From Rubrivivax sp. (GTDB lineage: Bacteria > Pseudomonadota > Gammaproteobacteria > Burkholderiales > Burkholderiaceae_C): 33,781 bases of DNA. Made by a program: the position numbers and the translations under genes. This document shows, piece by piece, positions 1 to 8,196 of the stretch (position 1 is the first letter of the stretch; each line of letters opens with the position of its first letter). Under the pieces are notes generated by a model, which did no database searches, had not been told where the DNA came from, and worked only from the letters and a program-made list of their open reading frames with translations. The stretch is from NCBI GenBank assembly GCA_024641945.1, contig JAHECD010000049.1:1-33781 (forward strand), in the 5' to 3' direction.

Positions 1-844
1 GCGCATTCAGCCACGCCAGCGCTTGCCCGCCCCGGCTGCGCTGAAGCAGCCCGGCCCAGATCCACGACGACGCGACGACACCCAGCCCGAGCAGCGCGTA
101 GAACGCGCTCACGGTGCCGGCCGACAGGCCCTGCTCGCGCAGCAGCGTCACGATGAAAGTCATGTAGCCGATGTAGCCGACACCGAACATGAAATAGCCC
201 GCCAGGCCATACGCGAAAAGGCGCGCGTCGAAACGCGCGTCGGCATCCGCCGTCGACATCGGGGCGGCGGCCACGGCGCGCGCACCCTTCAGCATCGCCG
301 GCGTCGCCACGAGCGCGAGTGCCGCCAGCATCCACCAGCCGGCCTGCCAGGCATGGGCGGCGGGGCGGTCGATCAGCGGGGGCAGCAGCAGCGCGCACGC
401 CACGATGCCCACGCCCGTGCCGCCGTAATACACGCCGAGCACGAGGCCGGGCCGCGCGCCGGGTGCGCCGGCCAGGCGCGCCGCCAGCACGCCGCCGGCG
501 ATGAAGGTAGCGGCACTTGCCACGCCGGTGAGCGTGCGCAACAAGGCCAGCGCGGCGTCGGCGGTGACAAGGCAGTGCAGGGCCAACAGGACCGCAGCCG
601 CCACGCTGCCGCCCAGCAGCGCGGCCTTCGCGCCATGGCGCGCCAGGACGCGGGGCATGGCCAGCGCGCCGAGCAGGTAACCCGCCGCATTGAGCGTATT
701 CATGCCGCCGGCAGTGAGGTAGCTCCAGCCCAGATCGGCGCGCATCGGCGGCAACAGCAGCGCATACGAGAAACGCGCAAGCCCGAGCGACACCGCGGCG
801 CCGAGCGCAAGGGCCGCGGCGGCGCGCAGCGTGCCGGGTGTCAT
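1..844 (-). CDS. MFS transporter, YbfB/YjiJ-like (3' end cut by window edge)
   Basis: This is an inner-membrane transporter of the major facilitator superfamily; the substrate is unknown. The reading frame is open for 281 codons from the ATG at 844-842 to the left edge, so the C-terminal part is missing. The translation is almost wholly hydrophobic Ala/Leu/Gly-rich helices, with LARFSYALLLPPMRADLGWS near residues 22-41 and a GGMNTLNAAGYLLGAL stretch in helix 2, a pattern typical of the YbfB/YjiJ group of 12-helix MFS proteins. Its ATG overlaps the TGA of the upstream HAD phosphatase gene (ATGA), so the two are probably translated together. That link does not identify a substrate. Confidence 0.8.
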   Translation of the reverse strand, partial: MTPGTLRAAAALALGAAVSLGLARFSYALLLPPMRADLGWSYLTAGGMNTLNAAGYLLGALAMPRVLARHGAKAALLGGSVAAAVLLALHCLVTADAALALLRTLTGVASAATFIAGGVLAARLAGAPGARPGLVLGVYYGGTGVGIVACALLLPPLIDRPAAHAWQAGWWMLAALALVATPAMLKGARAVAAAPMSTADADARFDARLFAYGLAGYFMFGVGYIGYMTFIVTLLREQGLSAGTVSAFYALLGLGVVASSWIWAGLLQRSRGGQALAWLNA

Positions 845-1686
845 GGCAGCGGACGGTCCGCGCCGCGCCCCGGCAGGGCTTGTGCAGACCGTGCCCCGAT
901 GACGGCCCACGCCACTTCGGCAAAGCCTGCGCCCCGCTCGCCCTGCGTCAACCAGGCGGGCCAGGTGTGCAGTTGGTCGGCAAAGCGCATCAGGTTGGCC
1001 ACGCCCACGCTCAGCGGAAAGTGACCGAACATCAGTTGGTCGTTGGTCGAATCGCCGACGTAGACCCAATCGGCGACCTCGGCATCGAGCGCACGGCCGA
1101 ACAGGCGGCGCACCATCCACCGTGCGCCACTCCACTTGGTGTGCTCGCCGAACCAGCCGTTGACGTGGATCGAGCTGACGGTGGCGTTCATGCCCTGCGC
1201 CTGCATCAGCGCCACCACCTGCGCGGTGGCCGCATCGTCCAGATGCGCGAACTCGCTGTGGTCGACGGCGATGTCGGTCACGCGGCCGGCACTGTCCCGT
1301 GCCAGCGTGGCGCCCGGCACCTCGCGCAGGATGCAGGCCGTCGCGTCGCGCAGGCGCAGCGCATTGCGCGCGCGCTCGTCGTCAGGCTGTGCATATTCGA
1401 TCCGCAGCGCATCGCCGTCGCGGATCAGCGCCACGGCGCCATTCTCGGCCACGATCGCCGCCACCGGCCAAGCCATCGCAAAGGGCTCGCTCCACCCCAT
1501 GGGCCGGCCGGTGATCGCGATCACCGGCACGTCGGCCGCCGCCAGCGCATCGAGCGCCGCGCGCGCCGCGGCATCCAGGCGGCCGTCCGTGGTGAGCGTG
1601 TCGTCGATGTCGGTCATCACGCCGACCACCCGACCCAGTTCGCCGGGCGGCAGGCCGGAAAGCGGCTGCGGCCGCGCCGAGGTCAC
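841..1686 (-). CDS. HAD-IIB family hydrolase (sugar-phosphatase-like)
   Basis: This 281-residue cytoplasmic phosphatase belongs to the HAD superfamily, subclass IIB (the Cof, sucrose-phosphatase and mannosyl-3-phosphoglycerate phosphatase group). Motif I is DIDDTL at residues 26-31, with D26 the expected nucleophile and D28 the general acid. Motif II is TGR near residue 60, and motif IV is GDSTND at 211-216, which binds Mg. The region between them has the mixed cap expected of IIB. The start is a GTG at 1686; no in-frame Met precedes motif I except the one two residues before it. The gene is divergent from ppk2 (98 bases between starts) and overlaps the MFS gene by ATGA. The substrate cannot be told from sequence; a sugar phosphate is inferred from the family. 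Confidence 0.85.
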   Translation of the reverse strand: MTSARPQPLSGLPPGELGRVVGVMTDIDDTLTTDGRLDAAARAALDALAAADVPVIAITGRPMGWSEPFAMAWPVAAIVAENGAVALIRDGDALRIEYAQPDDERARNALRLRDATACILREVPGATLARDSAGRVTDIAVDHSEFAHLDDAATAQVVALMQAQGMNATVSSIHVNGWFGEHTKWSGARWMVRRLFGRALDAEVADWVYVGDSTNDQLMFGHFPLSVGVANLMRFADQLHTWPAWLTQGERGAGFAEVAWAVIGARSAQALPGRGADRPLP

Positions 1687-1784
1687 GATCGATGCCCCGC
1701 GTTCAAGGTGCCTTGATGCGAATCAAGCCACGGTGGGACCGGAGTTTCGATCATGGGCCTTTCGATGTTCCGGAACGTCCCGTC

Positions 1785-2978
1785 ATGGTCAAGGATTCTG
1801 CCCCCACCCCCCCACTCCCCCCGGGCGATGCGCGCGAGGCACCGCCTGTGCGCACCGCCCGCAAGCGCGCAGCGCCGCGCAAGGTCTCGGCAGGGGACGT
1901 GCCGCCCGCGCTCGACACCCACGCGCTCGAGCAGGACCGCGTGACACGTGCGACGACCCGCACGAACACCGTGAAAGCACTGGCGCTGTCCGACCTGCTG
2001 GAGGCACACGCCAAGGGCGGCCACGGGCCGGCGCACGAGACGATGCGCGAACTGCAGGCGCTGCTCGAAGGCGCCTCGCCGGACGAAGTGAAGGCGCTCA
2101 AGCGTGCCTTGTTCGAGCGCGATGCCGTGGCATCGACCGCCAAGGACCCCGACGCCGAGTTGGCCCCGGGCTGGCGCGAGGGCGGTTATCCGTACCGCAA
2201 CCTGATGTCGCGCCGCAACTACGAGCGGAAGAAGTACCGCCTGCAGGTCGAATTGCTCAAGTTGCAGGCCTGGGTCAAGGAGACCGGCCAGCGTGTCGTG
2301 ATCCTGTTCGAGGGGCGCGACGCCGCCGGCAAGGGCGGCGCGATCAAGCGCTTCATGGAGCATCTGAACCCGCGCGGCGCGCGTGTGGTGGCGCTCGAGA
2401 AGCCGAGCGAGGTGGAGCGCGGCCAGTGGTATTTCCAGCGCTATATCGAGCACCTGCCCACCCGCGGCGAGATCGTGATGTTCGACCGCAGCTGGTACAA
2501 CCGGGCGGGCGTCGAGCGGGTGATGGGGTTCTGTTCGAACGCCGAGTACGACGAGTTCATGCGCCAGGCGCCCGAATTCGAGCGCCATCTCGTGCGCAGC
2601 GGCGTGCACCTCTTCAAGTTCTGGTTCAGCGTGAGCCGCGCAGAACAGCGCCGCCGCTTCAAGGAGCGCAAGGCGCACCCGCTCAAGCAGTGGAAGCTGA
2701 GCCCGGTCGACTTGGCGTCGCTCGACAAATGGGACGACTACACCCGTGCCAAGGAGGCGATGTTCCTGCATTGCGACACGTCCGATGCGCCGTGGACGGT
2801 GATCAAGTCTGATTGCAAGAAGCGCGCGCGGTTGAACGCCATGCGCTACGTGCTGCACCGCCTGCCGTACACCAAGAAGGACCCGCCGGCCATCGGCGCG
2901 GTGGACACGCTGCTTGTCGGCCGCGCGGCGCTGGTGGCGGGCCGTGCCGAAGAGTTCACATCGACGCCGGATGCGTGA
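1785..2978 (+). CDS. ppk2: Polyphosphate kinase 2 (PPK2)
   Basis: PPK2 transfers phosphate between polyphosphate and nucleotides, usually in the direction of NDP/NMP phosphorylation, and acts in the cytoplasm. With the start at 1785 the protein has 397 residues. A variable, low-complexity Ala/Pro/Arg-rich N-terminal tail of about 130 residues is followed by the PPK2 core. The Walker A loop is [10 protein letters not shown] (residues 176-185), the Walker B region is [11 protein letters not shown] (D234), and the basic lid is [18 protein letters not shown]. These are the residues of one-domain PPK2 enzymes. The start is uncertain: the frame stays open to ATGs at 1716 (an AAGG lies 7 bases upstream) and 1692. 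I prefer 1785 because it leaves room for a divergent promoter. Class I versus III cannot be decided here. Confidence 0.9.
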   Translation: MVKDSAPTPPLPPGDAREAPPVRTARKRAAPRKVSAGDVPPALDTHALEQDRVTRATTRTNTVKALALSDLLEAHAKGGHGPAHETMRELQALLEGASPDEVKALKRALFERDAVASTAKDPDAELAPGWREGGYPYRNLMSRRNYERKKYRLQVELLKLQAWVKETGQRVVILFEGRDAAGKGGAIKRFMEHLNPRGARVVALEKPSEVERGQWYFQRYIEHLPTRGEIVMFDRSWYNRAGVERVMGFCSNAEYDEFMRQAPEFERHLVRSGVHLFKFWFSVSRAEQRRRFKERKAHPLKQWKLSPVDLASLDKWDDYTRAKEAMFLHCDTSDAPWTVIKSDCKKRARLNAMRYVLHRLPYTKKDPPAIGAVDTLLVGRAALVAGRAEEFTSTPDA

Positions 2979-3023
2979 CGGTCCGCGGCAGGCCGGCGCG
3001 CTGCACGGCGCGTTCGGGCCCGC

Positions 3024-3029
3024 TACAAT
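3024..3029 (+). promoter_or_regulatory. -10 element of the ahcY-metF promoter
   Basis: TACAAT (5 of 6 matches to TATAAT) lies 9 bases before the first base of the SAH aptamer, so transcription should begin at about 3036, immediately before the riboswitch. The -35 region (about 3001-3006, CTGCAC) is poor, as is common in GC-rich genomes. The position fits the riboswitch so well that I consider the -10 likely. Confidence 0.55.
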
Positions 3030-3038
3030 TCCGACTTT

Positions 3039-3116
3039 CCGAGGAGCGTTGCAACCTCAAGCCGCCTTGCGGCACTGAGGCCAGGCTCGGAAACCTACAT
3101 TGCAACCGCGCTCACC
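3039..3116 (+). promoter_or_regulatory. SAH riboswitch (S-adenosylhomocysteine aptamer)
   Basis: The leader of ahcY contains the characteristic conserved blocks of the SAH riboswitch: CCGAGGAGCGTTGCAA (3039-3054), AGGCTCGG (3083-3090) and GCAACCGCGCTCACC (3102-3116). P1 forms between CCGAG 3039-3043 and CTCGG 3086-3090. An inner arm forms from CCTCA 3055-3059 with TGAGG 3076-3080 and GCCGC 3061-3065 with GCGGC 3069-3073. The pseudoknot-type pairing is GAGCG 3044-3048 with CGCTC 3109-3113. The known class senses S-adenosylhomocysteine and turns on genes of SAH recycling; here the next gene is ahcY, 95 bases downstream. Confidence 0.93.
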
Positions 3117-3142
3117 TGTTCGACGCTGCCGTCGTGGGTGAG
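3111..3142 (+). promoter_or_regulatory. Candidate expression-platform hairpin of the SAH riboswitch
   Basis: CTCACC (3111-3116), the 3' conserved block of the aptamer, is perfectly complementary to GGTGAG (3137-3142). Inside that pair, CGACG (3121-3125) pairs with CGTCG (3130-3134) around a CTGC loop. The hairpin therefore competes with the aptamer for the same bases: it can form when no ligand is bound and must open when CGCTC is held in the ligand-bound fold. There is no T-tract after it, so a pure intrinsic terminator is unlikely. Control of translation or of Rho access is inferred. Confidence 0.5.
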
Positions 3143-3211
3143 TTCTCCGGTCCCGCCGGATTCCCTCTTCGGCACGTCGCGCAGGTTCCTCATACCGCCT
3201 GGAGCCGCACG

Positions 3212-4669
<1,458 letters not shown>

Positions 4670-4675
4670 GACTCC

Positions 4676-4704
4676 CTGGAGCGGCCCGTGGCCGCCTCCT
4701 CCAG
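4676..4704 (+). other. Strong hairpin between ahcY and metF
   Basis: Just after the ahcY stop, CTGGAGCGGCC pairs back on GGCCGC...TCCAG: GCGGCC (4681-4686), loop CGT, GGCCGC (4690-4695), then CTGGA (4676-4680) with TCCAG (4700-4704) across a four-base bulge. No T-run follows, so it is not a standard terminator. It may stabilise the ahcY 3' end or lower read-through into metF. Confidence 0.4.
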
Positions 4705-4818
4705 GAGCGCCGCTGGCGGGACCGGCGCAGCCGGATCCGCCGCGGCCGCCTGGCGATGGCCTGCGTGCTGCACGCGGCCGTTGTGTTGCCTCGGCCCTCG
4801 CGGCCTCGGAAGTACGTC

Positions 4819-5652
4819 ATGAATCAAGTGCCCATCAGCTTCGAGTTCTTTCCACCCAACACGCCGGTCGGCAGCGAGAAGCTGAAGACCGTGGTCACGG
4901 ACCTCGCGGCGGTGAAGCCCGAGTTCTTCAGCGTCACCTACGGCGCGGGAGGATCCACACGCGACAAGACCTTGTCGACGGTGAAGGACATTGCCGCGCT
5001 CGGCTTCGAGGCAGCGCCTCACCTGTCGTGCGTCGGTTCCACGCGCGAGGGCATTGCCGAGACCCTGGCGACCTATCGGGCGCAGGGAATCCGCCGCCTC
5101 GTGGCGTTGCGTGGCGATCTGCCGAGCGGCACGGCGACGGCGGGCGAATTCCGCTATGCCAACGAACTCGTCGAATTCATCCGCGCGACGCAGGGCGGCG
5201 ACTGGCACATCGAGGTGGCGGCCTACCCCGAGTACCACCCGCAGCAGCGCTACGCGCGGCGCGACCTCGAGCACTTCGCGGCCAAGGTGAAGGCCGGGGC
5301 GTCGTCGGCGATCACCCAGTTCTTCTTCAACCCCGAGGCGTATTTCCACTTCCTCGACGAGGTCCGGTCGCTCGGCGTGGACGTGCCCATCGTGCCGGGC
5401 ATCATGCCGATCCACAACTACGCGCGCATCGCCCAGTTCGCGCAGCGCGACGGCATCGAGATCCCACGCTGGGTGGCGCTGAAGATGGAAGGTTTCATGG
5501 ACGACGCCGCGTCGATCCGGGAGTTCGGCATCGAGGTCGTCGCTCGGCTGTGCGAGCGTCTGGTGGCCGGCGGCGCGCCGGGTATCCACTTCTACACGCT
5601 CAACCAGTCCGGCCTGTCGCTCGAGATCTGCCGCCGCATCGGCGCGGCCTGA
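4819..5652 (+). CDS. metF: Methylenetetrahydrofolate reductase [NAD(P)H]
   Basis: MetF reduces 5,10-methylene-THF to 5-methyl-THF with FAD and NAD(P)H, supplying the methyl group that remethylates the homocysteine made by AhcY. The 277-residue length is typical of the bacterial catalytic domain. FEFFPPN at residues 8-14 carries the conserved glutamate proton donor (E9). SVTYGAGGSTRDKT, a VALRGD segment and AITQFFFNPE follow in the expected order. The start has GGAAG 6 bases upstream. It lies 149 bases downstream of ahcY in the same direction, so riboswitch control may extend to it. The gap holds the hairpin at 4676-4704 and no gene. Confidence 0.95.
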   Translation: MNQVPISFEFFPPNTPVGSEKLKTVVTDLAAVKPEFFSVTYGAGGSTRDKTLSTVKDIAALGFEAAPHLSCVGSTREGIAETLATYRAQGIRRLVALRGDLPSGTATAGEFRYANELVEFIRATQGGDWHIEVAAYPEYHPQQRYARRDLEHFAAKVKAGASSAITQFFFNPEAYFHFLDEVRSLGVDVPIVPGIMPIHNYARIAQFAQRDGIEIPRWVALKMEGFMDDAASIREFGIEVVARLCERLVAGGAPGIHFYTLNQSGLSLEICRRIGAA

Positions 5653-5722
5653 AGACCAGAGGGTCGCCACACGGCGGCAACCTCGCGGGGCCAGGTCCCT
5701 GCCCTCGGTCGATCTGGCGGGT

Positions 5723-5763
5723 CACCTGCCGACCAGGTGCCACCGACTTATGGCGGAGGCACC
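5723..5763. terminator. Inverted repeats between convergent metF and 5-FCL genes
   Basis: CACCTG (5723-5728), loop CCGAC, CAGGTG (5734-5739) is a perfect 6-bp hairpin in the gap between two convergent genes. The second arm extends as GGTGCC (5736-5741), which can instead pair with GGCACC (5758-5763), inside the last codons of the facing gene. Two mutually exclusive hairpins are thus possible. There is no clear T-tract, so a bidirectional terminator is only a suggestion. Confidence 0.3.
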
Positions 5764-6350
5764 TGCCAGGCGACGCCGTCCTCGTTGAGCACGGCGTCGA
5801 GCGGCACGTCGTGCGGCTCGCCCACGAGCCAGGGCACGAAGCCGTGGCTGTACGCGAGGCCCACCGTGTACGGCCGCGGCTCGAGCGTGCCGAGCGTGCG
5901 GTCGTAGAAACCGCCGCCGTAGCCCAGGCGGATACCACCCGGCCCGTAGCCCACGCAGGGAACGATCAGCAACGTCGGCTCGAAGGTCGGCGTGTCCTTG
6001 GGCTTCGGAATGCCGAACGCGTCCTCTTCCATCTCGCAGCCCGGGTACCAGACGTGAAAGCGCAACTGCTTGGTCTCGCGCTGCATCACCGGCAGGCCGA
6101 TCCGCCGGGTTTCGTCCGCCTCGCTCCATCGGAACAGCGCCGGCAGCGCGTCGAATTCACCCTTGATCGGCCAGTAGGCGCCGATCAGGCGGTCCTGGCG
6201 GCCGGTCAGCCACACACGCAGCACCTCCTGCAGGTGCATCGCGCGCTGATGGCGGTCGACCAGGCTCTGGCGTTCGGCCTGCAGCTGGCGCCGCAACGTC
6301 TTCTTGTCGCCCGAGGGCTCCAGCGGGGAGAGGGAAAAGGGCAGCGTCAT
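5748..6350 (-). CDS. 5-formyltetrahydrofolate cyclo-ligase
   Basis: This enzyme (5-FCL, YgfA/Fau/MTHFS family) uses ATP to turn 5-formyl-THF into 5,10-methenyl-THF, returning a storage folate to the active pool. The 200-residue protein begins with a basic KKTLRRQLQAER helix. It has YWPIKGEFDALP in the middle and the signature RLGYGGGFYDRTL near residue 150, the ATP/Mg loop of the family. The start at 6350 gives a normal family length; the open frame continues 51 codons upstream into the divergent gene and is unlikely to be used. It converges with metF, also a folate gene. In many proteobacteria 6S RNA precedes this gene, but here only 66 bases separate it from the next gene. Confidence 0.92.
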   Translation of the reverse strand: MTLPFSLSPLEPSGDKKTLRRQLQAERQSLVDRHQRAMHLQEVLRVWLTGRQDRLIGAYWPIKGEFDALPALFRWSEADETRRIGLPVMQRETKQLRFHVWYPGCEMEEDAFGIPKPKDTPTFEPTLLIVPCVGYGPGGIRLGYGGGFYDRTLGTLEPRPYTVGLAYSHGFVPWLVGEPHDVPLDAVLNEDGVAWQVPPP

Positions 6351-6403
6351 GGCACGGCGGGGCAGCGTCGACGGGGGCCCTATTGTGCGACCCCTGCGCG
6401 CCC

Positions 6404-6409
6404 TACACT
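6404..6409 (+). promoter_or_regulatory. -10-like hexamer 7 bases before the tfoX-like start
   Basis: TACACT is followed by exactly seven bases and then the ATG at 6417. Transcription would begin at or one base before the start codon, which would make the mRNA leaderless. No Shine-Dalgarno sequence is visible. The nearest -35-like sequence, TTGTGC at 6383-6388, has a short 15-base spacer. Confidence 0.4.
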
Positions 6410-6416
6410 GGCCGTG

Positions 6417-6842
6417 ATGCCACGCGACGAGTTTGTCGACCTGTGTCTCGAGCTGCTCTCCCCGCTCGGCGCGGTTCGTTCGCGCCGCATGTTCGGTGGC
6501 CACGGGCTCTACGTGGACGACCTCTTCATTGCCATCGTGGCGTCGGGTCGCCTCTACGTGAAGGCCGATGCCACCACGACCGCGCGCTTCAGCGATGCCG
6601 GTTGCGAGCCATTCGCCTACAGCGCCAAGGGCAAGGCCGTCACGCTGAACTACTGGGCGCCGCCCGCCGAGGCCATGGAATCACCGGCGCTGATGGCGCC
6701 CTGGGCACGGCTGGGCGTCCAGGCGGCACTGAGTGCGCGCCATGCACGCCAGACGGTCCGGACCAGGACCGACGGCCGCGGCTTGGCCGCCGCACGTGCT
6801 GCCAGGGCGCCACGCCGCAAGGGCGCATCGAGCAGCAGGTAG
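6417..6842 (+). CDS. TfoX N-terminal domain protein
   Basis: The 141-residue protein carries a single TfoX-N domain at about residues 8-105. Visible are the core RSRRMFGGHGLYVDDLFIAI, where MFGG-G-Y is the family signature, followed by LYVKAD and FAYSAKGKAVTLNYWAPP. The domain occurs at the N-terminus of TfoX/Sxy competence regulators but is common as a stand-alone small protein of unknown role; there is no C-terminal TfoX domain here. The last 35 residues are a basic Arg/Ala-rich tail that overlaps the 3' end of the DUF2917 gene on the other strand by 193 bases. Competence regulation should not be assumed. Confidence 0.85.
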   Translation: MPRDEFVDLCLELLSPLGAVRSRRMFGGHGLYVDDLFIAIVASGRLYVKADATTTARFSDAGCEPFAYSAKGKAVTLNYWAPPAEAMESPALMAPWARLGVQAALSARHARQTVRTRTDGRGLAAARAARAPRRKGASSSR

Positions 6843-7093
6843 CGTGCGGGGCCCTGTGCTTCGGCCACCCATTCGGTGCGTGCGGGCAGCGCAAGGTGGT
6901 CGCCGGCGGCCAGCCAGCAGTCGGATGGAGTGCCGTGCCCGGTATCGGTCACCGTGAGCCAGACGCGGCCGTAGGTCAGGTGCAACCAGCGGTCGTCTTC
7001 GGCCGGGGCGAGGCGAACGGCCTGCCCGGACGCCAGGGCGCCCTCCCAGGGTTGCAGAGGTGGCGGGTCGTAATGGGTGGACAGGTGGGCCAT
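6650..7093 (-). CDS. DUF2917 domain-containing protein
   Basis: This small protein has 147 residues. The N-terminal 80 residues match the beta-rich, cupin-like DUF2917 pattern: GQAVRLAPAEDDRWLHLTYG, then GRVWLTVTDTG and AGDHLALPARTEWVAEAQG. The function is unknown. The ATG at 7093 has GGAG 9 bases upstream. The C-terminal part is Ala/Arg-rich without recognisable fold and lies antisense to the tfoX-like tail. It is divergent from a LysR gene, which suggests that regulator controls it (inference). Confidence 0.8.
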   Translation of the reverse strand: MAHLSTHYDPPPLQPWEGALASGQAVRLAPAEDDRWLHLTYGRVWLTVTDTGHGTPSDCWLAAGDHLALPARTEWVAEAQGPARYLLLDAPLRRGALAARAAAKPRPSVLVRTVWRAWRALSAAWTPSRAQGAISAGDSMASAGGAQ

Positions 7094-7116
7094 GGTGCCG
7101 ATCTCCGTGTGGTGAT

Positions 7117-7130
7117 TGATGCATGGATCA
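7117..7130. promoter_or_regulatory. Candidate LysR-type operator
   Basis: The 97-base gap between the divergent DUF2917 and LysR genes contains TGAT-N6-ATCA (7117-7120 and 7127-7130), an interrupted palindrome of the size LysR-type regulators bind. Its centre is about 67 bases before the lysR start. It does not fit the classic T-N11-A spacing exactly, so this is weak. Confidence 0.3.
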
Positions 7131-7178
7131 TCTCCATCGGGCGGGGAATCGTCCAATGAAAGCGGTGACGAGGATTGA

Positions 7179-7184
7179 TAACAT
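7179..7184 (+). promoter_or_regulatory. -10-like hexamer 6 bases before lysR
   Basis: TAACAT followed by AAAGGT and the ATG at 7191 places the transcription start at or next to the start codon. The AAAGG is too close (one base) to act as a normal Shine-Dalgarno site. No convincing -35 is present. Confidence 0.4.
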
Positions 7185-7190
7185 AAAGGT

Positions 7191-8141
7191 ATGAATCGAA
7201 CACGCCGCCGCCCCCTGTCGCTGACCCCGCTGCGGACCTTCGAGGCGGTCGCGCGGCACCTGAGCTTTCGCGCCGCTGCCGACGAAATGCACATCACGCA
7301 GCCCGCCGTGAGCCGCCAGATCCGCGGTCTGGAAGACGATCTCGGCGCCGCCGTCTTTTCGCGCGGCACGCGCCACGTCGAGCTCACCGGCGCGGGCGCC
7401 AGCCTCCTGCGATCGGTGGCACCGCTGCTCGACCGGCTGGACGCGAGCGTGCACCAGATCCGCAGCTCCGCGGGTCGCGAGCCGGTATCGGTGACGACGT
7501 TCGCCTCGTTTGCGTCGCTCTGGCTGATTCCGCGTCTGCATGCATTCCAGGCGGTCCATCCGGACATCGACATCCGCATTTCCGCCTTCGACGCACTGGC
7601 CGACCCCGACGATCCCGAGATCGACATCGCGCTGCGCTACTGCCACCCGGACCAGGCGCCGTCCGGTGCGGTGCCACTGTTCGGCGAGGTACTGACGCCG
7701 GTGTGCGCACCGGCGAAAGCCGGACCGTCGCTGCGCGAACCGGCCGATCTTGCCGGCCAGACCTTGCTCGAGGAGGACGACCACCGGCCCAGCGCCGAGT
7801 TCCTGAGCTGGCGCCACTGGCTGGGCTTGCATGCACCGGCAAGGCTCGAGCCCAAGCGCTGGGTCTACCTCAACTTCACCTACCAGCAGATCCAGGCCGC
7901 GCTGGCCGGCCAGGGCATCGCGCTCGCTCGCCTGTCGCTCGTGAGCGAGTCGCTGGCGCGCGGCGAACTGGTCGAGCCCTTCGGGCCCTCACGGCGCATC
8001 ACGTCGCCCTTTGCCTACTGGCTGGTGCGTTGGCCGGCGCGGCGCGAGCGGGCCGCCCTCGATGCCTTCGAGCGTTGGGTACTCGACGAAGCTGCCGCTA
8101 CCCGGGCCGCTGCGGCCACCGATGGCACGAACAGTCCCTGA
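7191..8141 (+). CDS. LysR-family transcriptional regulator (GcvA-like)
   Basis: The 316-residue DNA-binding regulator has the LysR winged helix-turn-helix at about residues 10-68. Visible are LTPLRTFEAVARHLSFRAAA, then HITQPAVSRQIRGLEDDLG, where AVSRQI is the recognition helix, and FSRGTRHVELTGAG. The substrate-binding domain follows, with SLWLIPRLHAFQAVHPDIDI and the DPEIDIALRY segment characteristic of the GcvA-like group. The co-inducer is unknown. It is transcribed divergently from the DUF2917 gene, the usual arrangement for a LysR regulator and its target. The last 30 residues are low-complexity Ala/Thr. Confidence 0.93.
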   Translation: MNRTRRRPLSLTPLRTFEAVARHLSFRAAADEMHITQPAVSRQIRGLEDDLGAAVFSRGTRHVELTGAGASLLRSVAPLLDRLDASVHQIRSSAGREPVSVTTFASFASLWLIPRLHAFQAVHPDIDIRISAFDALADPDDPEIDIALRYCHPDQAPSGAVPLFGEVLTPVCAPAKAGPSLREPADLAGQTLLEEDDHRPSAEFLSWRHWLGLHAPARLEPKRWVYLNFTYQQIQAALAGQGIALARLSLVSESLARGELVEPFGPSRRITSPFAYWLVRWPARRERAALDAFERWVLDEAAATRAAAATDGTNSP

Positions 8142-8183
8142 TTCCCCCTGGACCTTGGGCCTGCCGCCCGCGGCGCATGCTGG

Positions 8184-8189
8184 TAGATT
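8184..8189 (+). promoter_or_regulatory. -10-like hexamer 7 bases before slt
   Basis: TAGATT, seven bases, then the ATG at 8197. The spacing is the same as for the tfoX-like gene and suggests a leaderless message. No ribosome-binding site is visible between the two. Confidence 0.35.
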
Positions 8190-8196
8190 CGGTTGC

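Noticed and set aside
6351..6416. 6S RNA upstream of the 5-formyl-THF cyclo-ligase gene
   Set aside because: 6S RNA often precedes this gene in proteobacteria, but the gap is only 66 bases and shows no long bulged hairpin.
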